Assembly (NCBI GenBank): GCA_001632425.1
Contig: KV425553.1
Location: 1 to 64,000, forward strand
DNA length: 64,000 nt
Direction: 5' to 3'
Source: Neolentinus lepideus HHB14362 ss-1
Taxonomy: Eukaryota; Basidiomycota; Agaricomycetes; Gloeophyllales; Gloeophyllaceae
The position numbers and the translations under genes were made by a program. Numbering within the stretch: the stretch's first letter is position 1; every line of letters starts with the position of its first letter. The notes under the pieces are model-generated. The model was not told the origin of the DNA, did not search any database, and worked only from the letters and a program-made list of their open reading frames with translations. Below are positions 20,350-32,083 of the stretch, piece after piece.

Positions 20350-22719
20350 TTTCAGGGCCCAGTTTTTGATTGGCAAGATACGCTGGGGACGCAATCTCAA
20401 TTGCAGGTCTTTATAGCAGCGCTGCTTCTCGTTCCATGCCCAAGCACACGTTACAGAGTTTGTTATGCCAACCCGTGTCGCTGCCGTTACTGTTCACAGT
20501 GAGAACGGTTCTCGATCAGGTACCTAGGAAGGATTATTTTGCCAGTGGGAACAATACTGCAGCAGAACTGACCTCTTGCTATAAGCAGGGTAGCTGACGA
20601 GGATTCCTCGAAGTGCACCACACACCTTCAAGCCTATCTCAGCTTCTTCGCATGTGGGATTTCCGGGCCCCTTCACAAACATTTTGTATCTTGTCCGATA
20701 ACCGGGAGTCTAGACCCATCCTTGTCCAAACCCGCTACTGTTATTTGCGACTCTGGTTGTAGAAGCATTCGTGTTGTTAGGGAACAGATTCAACTGACCG
20801 CCATATATAAGCTGCTTTACGTGGGAGATGCTGGGCCTGGTTGCATCCTGCAGAGATGCCAGAGTTCGGTTCCGAACTTCAGCGAAGGCGTTCAGAACCG
20901 GAACCGAACGCACGTTCAGGTACAACGTTGAGAGGCCTCCTCAGACCCAACGCCAAGTTCAGTTCAGCATAACGGTGAACGTCTACGGACCTCTGCAGAG
21001 AACCAACCAGCCCCGCCCGTCCCGGAAGTGTCTCATCACGCTCATGAAGTCGGTCTTGTCAACGCCTCGCACTGCATCAGTGATGATCAGTTTCCTTCGC
21101 CCTGTCTTTTATATGACATGTATTCTGACAACCTATGTACAGTGTACGACTATCACGTGACGTAGAACTGGCTTTCTGCACGCATGCGACGAGATAACAG
21201 ATTTCCAGTCCGAAAAAATGGGTAAATTTATTTTATGCAGTGAATAACATGTTTACGTTATTTTGTGCCAGTAGCTCCAGTTCTTCTTTCACAAAATGAT
21301 GTTCATGTTGATTTTGGCTAGAATATTTAAAATGTAATTTGAGATGTAGGTCATCATTTTTGACATGTATTGATTTAGAACCGTATATTGGCTTCCATGT
21401 ATTCGCACTCTGGATCTTGTTATTTAGTGCTCATTTCATCAAGATACAAGTCTTGTAATGGTCACATGTACAGGAGGGCTTGTCGCACCGGTTCTGAATA
21501 CACATCTTCGATTGGCTGTTTACCTTGGGTACTGGTTCCTCGGCTTTATCGGTTGGCTATTGTGGGACCTAAAAACATGTTAAGGAAATGTTATTTCATT
21601 GGTGATACGTATGCAGCCTAAGACACCGAGGCCTCTCAGATCTCAGGACTCGAAAAATTTCCATGCGCATGAAGTCGGTCTCGTCAACACGATGATCAGT
21701 TTCCTTGGGCCTTTGGGATATATAACATCTACTATCATTTTGGCGGTTCTGTCAAAATTCGACAAAACCGCCTGCCGAACGCCTGCTGGCCAGAGTTTTC
21801 CCAAATTTTCTTTCAGGCCTTATAGATTGGCTTAGTGTCTACCTACGGCAACAAAATTTATGTTGGTATATATGGGACTCGATAGAGAGCGCCGTCGAGT
21901 GTGTGTCACACAGATGTCACGTGGCAGCTCTCCGCTTCGGCATGACTTCGGAACGTGAATCTGCATCGGGCTGTCGAGCGGAGTTTGTATTGCAACGCGC
22001 CAGTCAGATGAATGTCACGCTTTCAGCGACAAACACACATTTATAAATAATTTCGCTTCCCCTGTGCCTATCGGACTGATTATCATGAGTGCTTGTATTC
22101 ATTAGTTGTGGTCCCTGATCATTATGACTATAGTATATCTCACCTCCGTGTCTGTGATACATATACCCCCATCACTCCCCTCCTTCGAGTCGCACATCCA
22201 TTTGAAGTGTCTGACAATAGCAGTCTTATATTCTGTCGCTTCGCTGGTACCATTGCCATCTAGAGCTCCAGTCTTGCACGGTGTTTCGGCACGGACTACT
22301 GTCGGATAGTGGTCCCGGCATGCGCAGCCCACCATGTCGGGCAAGAACCGGAGTGTCCGCGCTTTCACGACTATTTTAACCATATCTGTCATCGCAGCGG
22401 CCTCAACATTGCACACTTGGTACCGGTCATGGTCTCCAGCATTGCCCAGCGTGTTCGGATGCATCCAAATTTGCGAGAGTACCGGGGTTGCCGAGATCCC
22501 GCGGCACTAAACGTATCTAATGCGCCATTAGTCATGGCGCTGTGGATGCGATACCATCGCCGTTTGGGATGCCGGATGCACGCTGCTCTGATCCAAATAT
22601 ATTCATTTTCGTTATCGCATTCTAGATATTGTGGCCGTATATAACAACATGGGGCGTACTTTTTGGATCGTGTTCCTCCCACCCACCGACGGTAAGCGAC
22701 CTATCCCTCAAGTGTCAGG
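20350..22719. other. Long intergenic interval between GH28 and ABC transporter genes, with repeat debris
   Basis: No gene supported. It is the upstream region of both divergent neighbours. It contains an inverted pair TTCGGTTCC / GGAACCGAA near 20870-20905 and a direct repeat pair (21048 and 21664). A minus-strand frame at 22102-22464 has no recognisable family. Confidence 0.4.
21046..21720 (+). repeat. Imperfect direct repeat pair about 620 bp apart
   Basis: Copy 1 begins CATGAAGTCGGTCTTGTCAA and copy 2 CATGAAGTCGGTCTCGTCAA. Both continue to GATGATCAGTTTCCTT and then (C/T)G(C/G)-type sequence leading to a TATA-rich stretch. Copy 1 carries about 15 extra bases between the two blocks. Copies lie near 21046-21105 and 21665-21715. 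This may be old duplication or transposon debris. Confidence 0.5.
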
Positions 22720-25700
22720 ATGCAGCGCACGGCGTCCAACGCATCCAGCACGGTCGAGGAGAAGGATACTAAGGAGTTTAAGAAGGAGAAGGACGTGAAG
22801 GCGAATGTACATGAGGATGTGCTCAATCCGAAAGTTTATTTGGACGAGGGAAATATCAAAATCAAGATTCGTCAGAGTTGGTGGCAATACTGGTGAGTCC
22901 GTTCCATCCCCTTGGTCAACGTTTTATTTACTTCCCTTACGCATTTAGGCGTCCGAAAGACCCACCACCGCCCCCTCCAGCTTCACTCGATTCTGCACCC
23001 GTGATCCCCCTGGCTAATGCCTCCATCCTTTCGAAACTCACCTACTGGTGGATCACACCGATGATGGTGCTTGGGTACCAGCGCACCCTCCAGGCCACGG
23101 ACCTCTGGAAAATGGACCCTTCGCGCGAGTCCGGAACCCTTTCAGATAAATTGGATGAGTCCTGGGACAGGCGAGTGCGCGAAGTGGAAGAGTGGAACGA
23201 GAGGCTCGCGGGAGGGGAGATTCAACCGTCGGTCTGGCTTAGGTTAAAGTGGTGGTGGGGTGGCATATGGGGCTTGGTACGGAGGAGGGGGGAGAGGAGG
23301 ATGAGTCTGGAGGAGAGGGAGAAGCGGTGGAGGGAGGTGGATGGGAGGAAGGAGCCGAGCTTGGCCTGGTCATTGAATGATACATTCGGGTGGGAATTCT
23401 GGGCTGCTGGTGCATTCAAGGTGCGCTACGCATCAGTATTCTTTCATAAGCTAGGATGTTTGAACTTCTATATTTACATGCAAATAGGTATTGGGTGATG
23501 TCTCGCAACTCATGGGTCCCCTGATCGTTCGAGCCATCATTACATTCGGGAAGGATCACTATGCCGCAGTCAAAGCGGGGGCGAAGCCTCCAAATATCGG
23601 ACGCGGTGTAGGCATGGCTATCGGTCTATTATGTCTTCAGATTTCCGCTAGTGTTGGGCAACACCAGGTGAGTGCTCCGACTGTCTAATCGCCAGACATA
23701 GAGTGAATGCATGTGTATATCTTTTGCGAACAGTGGTTCTGGCGCTCGATGACTACCGGTGTCCTTGCTCGTGCTGCTCTGACGGCATCCATATACAAGC
23801 GCGGAGTGAATCTAACCGGCAAGGCCAGAGTGACGCTGAACAACGCGGCTTTGGTCAATCACATCAGCACTGACGTCAGTCGTTAATGCGCTCTTGAGAA
23901 TTAGAATAACAAATGTTGATCTTTTGCGAATAATATAGGTTAGCAGAATCGACCAAGCTTCACAGTGGTTCGTAAGTAAACCGCCAATATATTTGATGTT
24001 GTGGAAATGAGGACTCATAGATGGACAGCACGCAGCCGGCACAGCCCCCATCCAAGTGATAATATGTCTCATCATCCTCTTGGTCCAAGTGAGTACGAGG
24101 CTGATTCTGAACTCCATCTCATCACTAAACTATCGTCGATGACAGCTCGGTCCTTCCGCCCTTGCAGGCTTCTCCCTCTTCCTCATCGTTGCGCCTATCC
24201 AAGAACGCGTCATGGACTACCAGTTCCGTGTGCGCACGCACACAATGAAGTGGACTGATTTGAGAGCGAAGTTATTGTTGGAGATTTTGGGCGCAATGAG
24301 GGTGGTAAAGTATTTTACGTATGAGACGCCGTTTTTGAGACGTGAGTGGTGTATTCTTTGTGTGATGAGTGATAAGAGGAGGGTGCTGATACCTCATAAA
24401 CAGGAATTTTTGGGATTAGGAAGAAGGAACTGGATGCGATTGAGAAGATTCAGTATGCGAGGTCGGCGAAGTGAGTATCTTCCCGAGTTCATGAGCAGAT
24501 ACTCCTCATTGTATGCACGATAACGCTAAGACGATGTCGGATGAGGTACTAATGGTCGATTTGCAGCATCGCTCTCGCATTTTCAGTCCCGGTCCTCTCG
24601 GCCACACTGGCATTCTTGGCGTACACCTCAAGTCACGCGGGTTTCGATGAAGCCATCATTTTCTCTTCCCTCTCCTTGTTTCAGGTACATATTTAACCGT
24701 CTCTCCCTTCACCCCATACCTTCATATCTTGCCGCACAGCTCCTCCGACAACCCCTCATGCTCCTCCCGCGCTCCCTGACCGCCATCACAGACGGGCAAA
24801 ATGCTCTCTCCCGTCTCACCGTGGTGTTCAAAGCCGACCAGCGGAAAGACGATGCTCTCATTATCAACCCCGACCAAGACGTTGCTGTGAAAGTCGCAGA
24901 CGCGACATTCGAGTGGGAAGAGAATACGAGCCCGGGAGAGTCGATGAGCGGAGCTGGGAAGAAGGGTAAGAAAGAGAAAAAGTTAAAGGGAGAGAAGAAG
25001 GTGAAGAAAGAGGATGGGGAGGATAAGAAAGACGAAGGCCCACCGTTCCAGGTTAAGGACGTTGACATGAGTATTGAGAGGGGCAGTTTGGTGGCTATTG
25101 TAGGGCCGGTTGGTAGTGGGAAGGTAAGTGCCTCGTATAGTCTCTGCTAAAGGAAGGAGTACAAACTCAGGCAATGTAGTCGAGTTTGCTCCAAGGCCTG
25201 ATTGGGGAGATGAGGATGGTCAAGGGTGACGTCACGTTTGGTGGACGAGTCGCATACTGTCCACAAACAGCTTGGATCCAGAACGCTACGCTCGTGAGTA
25301 AATCCACATCGTGACTTCTGGATCGTTGATAGAACCCTTGATATAGAAAGACAACATTCTCTTTGGTCAGCCGTTCGACGAGGACAGGTACTGGCAAGCG
25401 GTTGAAAAAGCATCCCTTCTTCCGGATTTGCAAGTTCTGCCTGATGGTGATCTGACTGAGGTCGGTAGCGATCTCAACAATTTTCTTCGCGGCGGTTTCC
25501 TGATGATCATTCCAGATCGGCGAGAAAGGTATTAATTTGAGTGGTGGCCAGAAGCAGCGGGTCTGTATAAATGACTCGTAGTGCCCTGCGTTAGTTATTG
25601 ACGCGAATCCTCGTAGGTCAATATCGCGAGAGCCCTGTACTTTAATGCGGACATCGTTATCTTTGATGACCCTCTTTCAGCCGGTATGCGGTTTCGAGTT

Positions 25701-28700
25701 GTTTCCTTAATTCTTTACACTGACACCTTCTTAGTGGATGCTCACGTCGGCAAAGCCTTGTTTGCGGACGCGATTATCGGAGCCTTGAAATCTCGCGGAA
25801 AGACCATCGTTCTCGTCACTCACGCCCTGCATTTCCTGTCACAGTGCGACTACATCTATACCTTAAGCAATGGTCGTATCGTCGAGCAGGGAACTTACCA
25901 GCAGCTCATTGACAGAGACGGCGAGTTCGCAAGGCTCGATAGGGAATTCGGCGGTCAGACCACAGAGAATCAGGAGCACGAGTCCGCAGAGGAATCTGTT
26001 GAAGAGACGACCCCGGCACCCTCTATGGGCATCGAGGAGGCAAAGATGAAGTCTGAGAAGCAGGCCCGGCACGTTGGTGCGGGAACAGGCAAACTTGAGG
26101 GACGGTTGATTGTAGTTGAGAAGCGGACCACTGGGTCTGTTTCGTGGGGAAGTGCGATGTCTGTCATCCCACTGCGTTCCGCGGTTTCGCTGACATATCT
26201 TTTTAGTATGGTTGGAATATTTGAAAGCCGGTCGTGGATGGTTTACTGCCATCCCTGTCGTCTTATTCGCCGTTCTCATGCAGACCAGTCAAGTGTTGAA
26301 CTCGTATACTCTTGTCTGGTGGCAAGCGAAGTAAGTAGATAGTCCTTCGATCCGTAGCTATCTGGTCTGACTGGTGTATTTTAGTTCGTTCCACCGGTCC
26401 ACGTCTTTCTATCAGATCATCTATGCGATGATGGGCGTGTCCCAAGCGATATTTACTTTCGCAATGTGGATATCACTTCATACGCTATCTGTATATCTGA
26501 CATTCAACGGCTGTTCCACAGGGGAGTTGCAATGGATATCATGTCCTACTATGTATCTCAGAATCTGCATCACGACGCGTTGCAGAACATATTTTACGCA
26601 CCTATGTCATTTTTTGATACTACTGTAAGCTCTAGATTTTCCGGGTAAATATGCGCTAATTAATTCGTACCACACAGCCCACTGGTCGTATTTTAAGTAT
26701 CTTCGGCAAAGACATTGACAGTGAGCCTTTTCCTTGCTACGTTTATCGCTGGGTGTTGACACAGAATTGAAAGCTATTGACAACCAATTACCTGGTATGT
26801 CGTGTGATTTCCAGTTCGTTGACGTGACTTACCCTTTTCTGCCCACAGTATCCATGCGAATGTGTATGAACCCTGTGTTTCTATCATTTGATCATTGACT
26901 GACCCCTTGCAAAGCTGTATTAACATTGTCAAGTGTACTCGGGTCAATCATCATTATCACAATCGTAGAACATTATTTCCGTAAGAACGTTCATCTACGC
27001 CCCAAAGAAGGTCTTGCTAACACGAGCGTACCCTCAAGTCATTGCTGCTGCGGGTATCGCAGTGCTATATAATTATTTTGCAAAATTCTACCGGGCCAGT
27101 GCACTGGAAATGAAGCGTCTGGGTAAGCCATCCAAGTTCCCGATGGGATGACATATCTAATGCTCGAGCTCTAGATTCTCTCCTTCGGTCATTCCTCTAC
27201 GCTCATTTTTCGGAGTCATTGACTGGCTTGCCGACAATAAGAAGTTATGGAGAGTTGGACCGATTCGTCCAAGACAATAAATATTATGTTGACCTGGAGG
27301 ATCGTGCTCTAATCTTAACTGTCACGAATCAGCGGTGAGTATCATTGGCCGCGGAACATATAGCATAACTTATATTTCAAAGGTGGTTGGCGATCCGACT
27401 CGATTGCTGCGGGGCAATCATGACCTTCATAGTAAGAATTCATGTCTTCATTCCCATACATGTAAATTAGTGGATTGTAGGTATCAATGCTCTGCATCGG
27501 CGGAGTTTCTGGCATCGATCCAGCCCAAATCGGTCTCGTGCTCACGTACACCAGTGAGTTATACTTCGCAAATAGCACCCATCATACTAACTGAGCTGCG
27601 TCTGTTAGCTTCTCTTGTCCAACTTTGTGGAATGGTTACTCGTCAAACCGCTGAAACTGAGGTGAGAGCTAGAATAGTGACGCATACATGAGAACCGAGC
27701 AGGACTGACACTCCCGTCCGTTCATCAGAATTATATGAACTCTGTGGAAAGAGGTATGATTTGTCCCTACATTCACATGTACACAACATTCTGATATTGT
27801 CCCAGTCGTGCATTATAGTCGTGGCGATCTCATTGAACAGGAAGCTTCCCATGAAAAGCCTGATTGCATGCCGCCGTCAAACTGGCCATCAGAAGGGGCA
27901 ATAGAGTTCAGGAACGTGAAGATGAGTTACAGGAAGGGCTTACCCCTTGTACTGAAGGGCATCTCTATGAAAGTTCGAGGAGGTGAGAAGATCGGGATTG
28001 TGGGACGGTATATCGCATGCTCTTGGCGGCTTTCTTTGATCGCTAATGTGCTTCAAATAAAACCAGGACTGGTGCTGGGAAGTCGTCTTTGATGCTTGCA
28101 TTGTTCCGAATCGTTGAGCTATCTTCTGGGTCTATCAATGTCGACGGGTAAGTCGTATGCTGAGTAGTCTGCAATTCACCGAGACGAATATGCTTCTAGC
28201 ATTGATATATCCACACTCGGCTTGAAAGACCTTCGATCGAAAATTTCGATTATTCCACAGGATGTAAGCTACATTCATATCTTTGTAATGCTCATAACTC
28301 AATAGCTACTCTTGTCACCGTCGCATAGCCTCTACTGTTCAGTGGTGAGTATCCCGCAGGCCTGTGTAGCGCCCTATCAGCTAACTGCCAACCACAGGAA
28401 CCATCCGTTCAAATCTTGATCCCTTCGATGTCTATGATGACGCACATGTTTGGGACGCACTCCGGCGTTCATTCCTCGTAGATCCCGATACAGCAGGTAA
28501 TGAAAGCAAGGACGGAGGTCCGGGCAAGTCAGCGCCGCGATATACGCTCGAGACACCAATTGAGAGCGAGGGAGCCAACCTAAGTGTCGGTGAGAGATCA
28601 TTGCTTAGTCTTGCCAGAGCCCTGGTGAAGGACAGCAAGGTCGTTGTGCTGGACGAAGCTACGTACGTGCATATATAAGAGTGAAATGTGTTATAGACCA

Positions 28701-29114
28701 GCTGATATTCGTCGGTAGAGCCTCCGTTGATCTGGAGACGGATAGCAAGATTCAGCAGACGGTCCAGACGCAGTTCAGGGACCGAACACTCCTGTGTATT
28801 GCTCGTGAGTAGATTGGCAGCAAACTTGACTTCCTGTTGCTGACCTCAATTGCAAGACCGTCTGCGCACTATTCTCTCATACGACCGAATCTTGGTTTTG
28901 GATGCCGGAATAATCGCGGTTAGGGCTTCTGGTACCTCAATTTTTACTCGTCTAACTATGGTGCCCATCCTTGTAGGAGTTTGACACGCCGGTTAATCTG
29001 TTCTCTCGCAAAGATAGCATCTTCCACGCGATGTGCGAGCGGAGCAACATCACTTTGGAAGAGATCACGCGCGCGAGGGAAAATATAGTGGGCATGGCAG
29101 TAGACTCCAGCTAA
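22720..29114 (+). CDS. ABC transporter, ABCC (MRP/Yor1-like) full transporter
   Basis: An ATP-driven exporter of the MRP family, in the plasma or vacuolar membrane, pumping conjugates or xenobiotics. A very long gene split by over twenty short introns. N-terminal region: IRQSWWQYW, then a Pro run, then [20 protein letters not shown], the family's entry motif, without the extra TMD0. TMD1 follows. NBD1 has Walker [29 protein letters not shown], signature LSGGQKQR and Walker [22 protein letters not shown]2 follows an acidic/basic linker. NBD2 has [40 protein letters not shown], signature LSVGERS, Walker [17 protein letters not shown] and H-loop IAHRL. It stops at 29112-29114 after [11 protein letters not shown] Lys/Glu-rich insert (about 24955-25045) precedes NBD1. 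All catalytic elements are present. Confidence 0.94.
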
Positions 29115-29443
29115 CGGCGACTGCTCCAAAGACGCGATGTGGATTTACCTAGAAAGGCCTTGCGGATCCTGTAGAGGTTACAGATCTCAGTTCAATTAGA
29201 GAGGGGTTGCATAGCTGCACGAAGCGTTGCCACGAATAGCTAATGACCATGTGCATGATGTGAACGAAGACCATACGACGCGCTTTGGCGTGGTAACGCA
29301 ACTATTGCGATTGTTCGAAGAAACTAAGAAGTAGCTGTAATAACCATTAATCGAAGAAAGGCTATAGAAAATAAGTGCTATCGCATTGATATTCTATGAA
29401 AAGCGGGAAAGTAAGACAACACCGAACTGTCTAGCAACTATTT
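29115..29443. other. Convergent intergenic region
   Basis: Three-prime flanks of the ABC transporter and the MYND gene. Nothing further seen. Confidence 0.45.
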
Positions 29444-30218
29444 CTAGGTGAACCGGAATTGGCCATTGTACCTCGTCCAGTCCTTTTCCGTAAACCACGA
29501 AAGGATTTGCAAGACCTTGCATTCTTCCTTGTGCCCTCCAGGCGGATTAGCAGCACTCCACGCAGCAACTTGACACCGCTATCGTGCAGATTGTCAGCCA
29601 GCCCCGAGTTGATGTCTTTCTCCTGCCAAGACGTACCCTGCTGCAATACGGGACAGTGTGACAAGCGCTGCATTGTTCAACCATACCGTCTCGCCCGCAG
29701 CATCCACATCTGTCCAAGTAGTCGCCAGCATGGAGTTTGTCGTTCGTAGCCAAAAGGGATGCCAGAGTAACGTCGAAGGCCTTGACAACCCATGTCGTAA
29801 GCAAGGAGCCAGGAGAATCGGGACCAGTTCATAACCGATCGCATCGTACCTTGACAAATGGTACATGTTCCTGCTCAATGCGGAATCCGGGGCGACCGTC
29901 CATGAACTCGTACTGCTTTCCGTACAGAATGACCAGAGTCCTGCCCTTCACGCAGCTCCTCCGGAATGACTCGCCCGCATCGTTCGTGTAGAACGCCACG
30001 GTACAGATTGCTCCTTCCACGTCTCGTACATTTAGACAGAGCCGTCCCAAGCTGGCATCTTCAACGATCTCGCCGATGTAACACCAATGCTCCCGAGTTT
30101 CACCCCAGTAGCGGATCTCGTCACGCCAAGGAGCGTCGTCGTAGGACCGGAAACGGTCGTAGTCGCGGAGGTTGGACTCGGCCCCAAGACCAGCACCGAC
30201 AATGATGTTCTTCGGCAT
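29444..30218 (-). CDS. MYND-type zinc finger protein
   Basis: Three exons: 30218-29850, 29780-29637, 29578-29444; 648 nt, 215 aa. The N-terminal 120 residues (SYDDAPWRDEIRYWGETREH, GRLCLNVRDVEGAICTVAFY, VILYGKQYEFMDGRPGFRIE) form a beta-rich module found before MYND fingers in many basidiomycete proteins. The MYND finger runs from CGCCGRDGMVEQCSACHTVP through YCSRRCQVAAW to HKEECKVL, giving the full C-x2-C..C-x2-C..YC-x3-C..H-x3-C ligand set. The last intron sits inside the finger, and only the chosen splice sites restore it. The role is likely protein-protein contact; no catalytic domain is seen. ATG 30218 is the first in-frame Met that gives a compact N-terminus (MPKNIIVGAGLG). Confidence 0.88.
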
Positions 30219-30795
30219 ATGTACAGAACAGAGACGCAGATTCAAGCGACGACAGACCCGGACAGAGTAGGCTTGATACGGCCCCTCCTAAATAGGATTT
30301 AGTAGATAAGCAACTCTTTAGGACAGAGCCGCTGTTGGCCGCTGCGGCCGCCTACAATGCCACTGATAACAATATGTTGTTCGAGTTCTGTCCAAGTTGA
30401 CCAGTCATTCAATCAAATTGCTGCACATTCGCAGTGCACGCTACAGAAATACTACGATACATTGGAGCGTCAGCTAGAATACAACATGATGGGAGGGAAA
30501 TTTTTCACTGCCACAACGCACGATGCTCTTATAATAGATCCACAGCGTAAGTGTCTTGTGTTGTAATCCATGCTAGACAGGATGGGAAGTAATTCTTCGA
30601 GCATTCGAATACTACTAGATAGTCGACGCATGCCGACTTGGATCATTTGGAACGAGGACGATCCACTTTCCAAGAGGTGGAGGTCTTGATTAGATTGGTC
30701 GGCTCATATGTGGCCAAAAATATTGGAAGTATACTGTAGCCCTATGTCAGAATCTCGTTATTCCATTTCATTGAGAACGTCTCACCTACATTCAC
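30219..30795. other. Intergenic region with foldback repeat copy B
   Basis: Upstream of the MYND gene and downstream of the seven-TM gene. It contains the second copy of the short foldback repeat at 30268-30330 and a NotI-like GC patch (GCGGCCGCC near 30345). No gene supported. Confidence 0.45.
30268..30330. repeat. Short foldback repeat, copy B
   Basis: Shares with copy A (10831-10899) the order TAG(A/G)CTTG(G/A)TACG, CTCCTAAA, TTAGTAG, AGCAACT, TTTA. Arms here are GGCCCCTCCTAAA (30280-30292) and TTTAGGACAGAGCC (30317-30330). It lies just upstream of the MYND gene, as copy A does for ASA1. Confidence 0.55.
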
Positions 30796-32083
30796 TCAAC
30801 CTTGAGCACAATCACCATTCTTGGGACGTGTCCTCCGTCGTAAATACCGATTGTATTGTGATGTCAACTCTTCCACGTCGGGTCTAACCTCCCGCACATC
30901 AACAATCTCCTTGCTCCTGCGCTTCATTCGAGACTTTGCGCTCGTCCAAGCAATATGGTTATCCTTCTTCGACTTAGGCTTGACTTCAGGATACGTGCCC
31001 ACCGACACCCCCGCCCCAACCCACCACCACCATCCCACGTAGCTCTGCCACATCATGACAGCATGCAGCAATTCGGGATACCACTCGTACTGATCCTTAT
31101 GCGGGATGTACACGAACGCCAAAACTGTCATGAGGATGCTCAAAGCCATTGCCGCTACTCCGAAAGCGGCTGTCCCGCCTTCGGTACGCCATGCTTGCTT
31201 CCGATTGACGAAGAACGCCCATATAATAAGCAAGAATGTAAATAGCAGCGACAGCGTTGCGCTGCAAATACTAGATACGTAGGGCGCGAGGGCGATGACT
31301 GTGGGATTGCTCCAAATAGGGAGAACTTGGACGACAGCATGCAACACTGCGAGAGGCACTGAAATACGAGAGATAAATTACTAGTGCTTAAGTAAAGGAG
31401 ATAAACATATACCTAACATAGCAAAGACCAGTGACTTAACAAGCCTATTAGGAAAAAGCAGCGTGATAAAGTGGATGTGGACCATCTGGACATGCCGTAA
31501 GATTTTCGGGTCTATCGATAGTTTCCGTCACGCACCTGGATCAGAGCGGATGTCAAACCGTTCATCAACAGCCACGCAGCAAGCTCAGCTGTCTGCCATC
31601 CGTTATCGCTGCGAAGCGGCGGAATATCCACAGAGAGATACGAAAGCATGTATGGCCAGACTTCGCTCTCTGATGCAGTGACCGACAAAATCTTGTACAT
31701 GGCCGCGGCAAGCGAGGTACCCAACGTGGCCACTCCACATACTTGCAGAATATAATTCCCCGGAGATAGATACCAGTGGTGTCGAGCGGTGAAGAGCAGC
31801 TGTATCATGAGGAGACTAAGAAGGGTGAAGATTACGCCCGTGAGAAGGATTTGGACAGGCAACGATCGGGTAAAGGCTGGTCGATACCGCAGAATAGCCT
31901 TGTCGCTGCGATATGAAGACGAACGGCTAAGTGTGACGTGTCCCGATAGCATGTAACTGTATCAGGCGCCTACCTGCTATCTGTCGAATTTCCATCTCCA
32001 TCTCCCAGAACGGCAGAATTGAGAGAGCTCCACACCAAAAGGACCAATAATATACTTCTACCGAGCTTCGCGCACCCACGCAT
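30796..32083 (-). CDS. Predicted seven-transmembrane protein with signal peptide
   Basis: Four exons: 32083-31974, 31926-31536, 31485-31413, 31358-30796; 1137 nt, 378 aa. The N-terminus RSILLVLLVWSSLNSAVLG is a signal peptide, followed by a short Ser-rich extracellular stretch with one N-glycosylation site (NST). Seven hydrophobic helices follow: ILLTGVIFTLLSLLMIQLLF; YILQVCGVATLGTSLAAAMY; AAWLLMNGLTSALIQMVHIH; SLVFAMLVPLAVLHAVVQVL; YVSSICSATLSLLFTFLLII; AAFGVAAMALSILMTVLAFV; and a Trp-rich last helix near SYVGWWWWVGAGVSVG. The C-terminal tail is basic and about 80 residues long. The layout is receptor-like, but no Pfam-type signature is recognised; the shape recalls uncharacterised basidiomycete multi-TM families. 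Receptor function is inference only. Confidence 0.8.
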
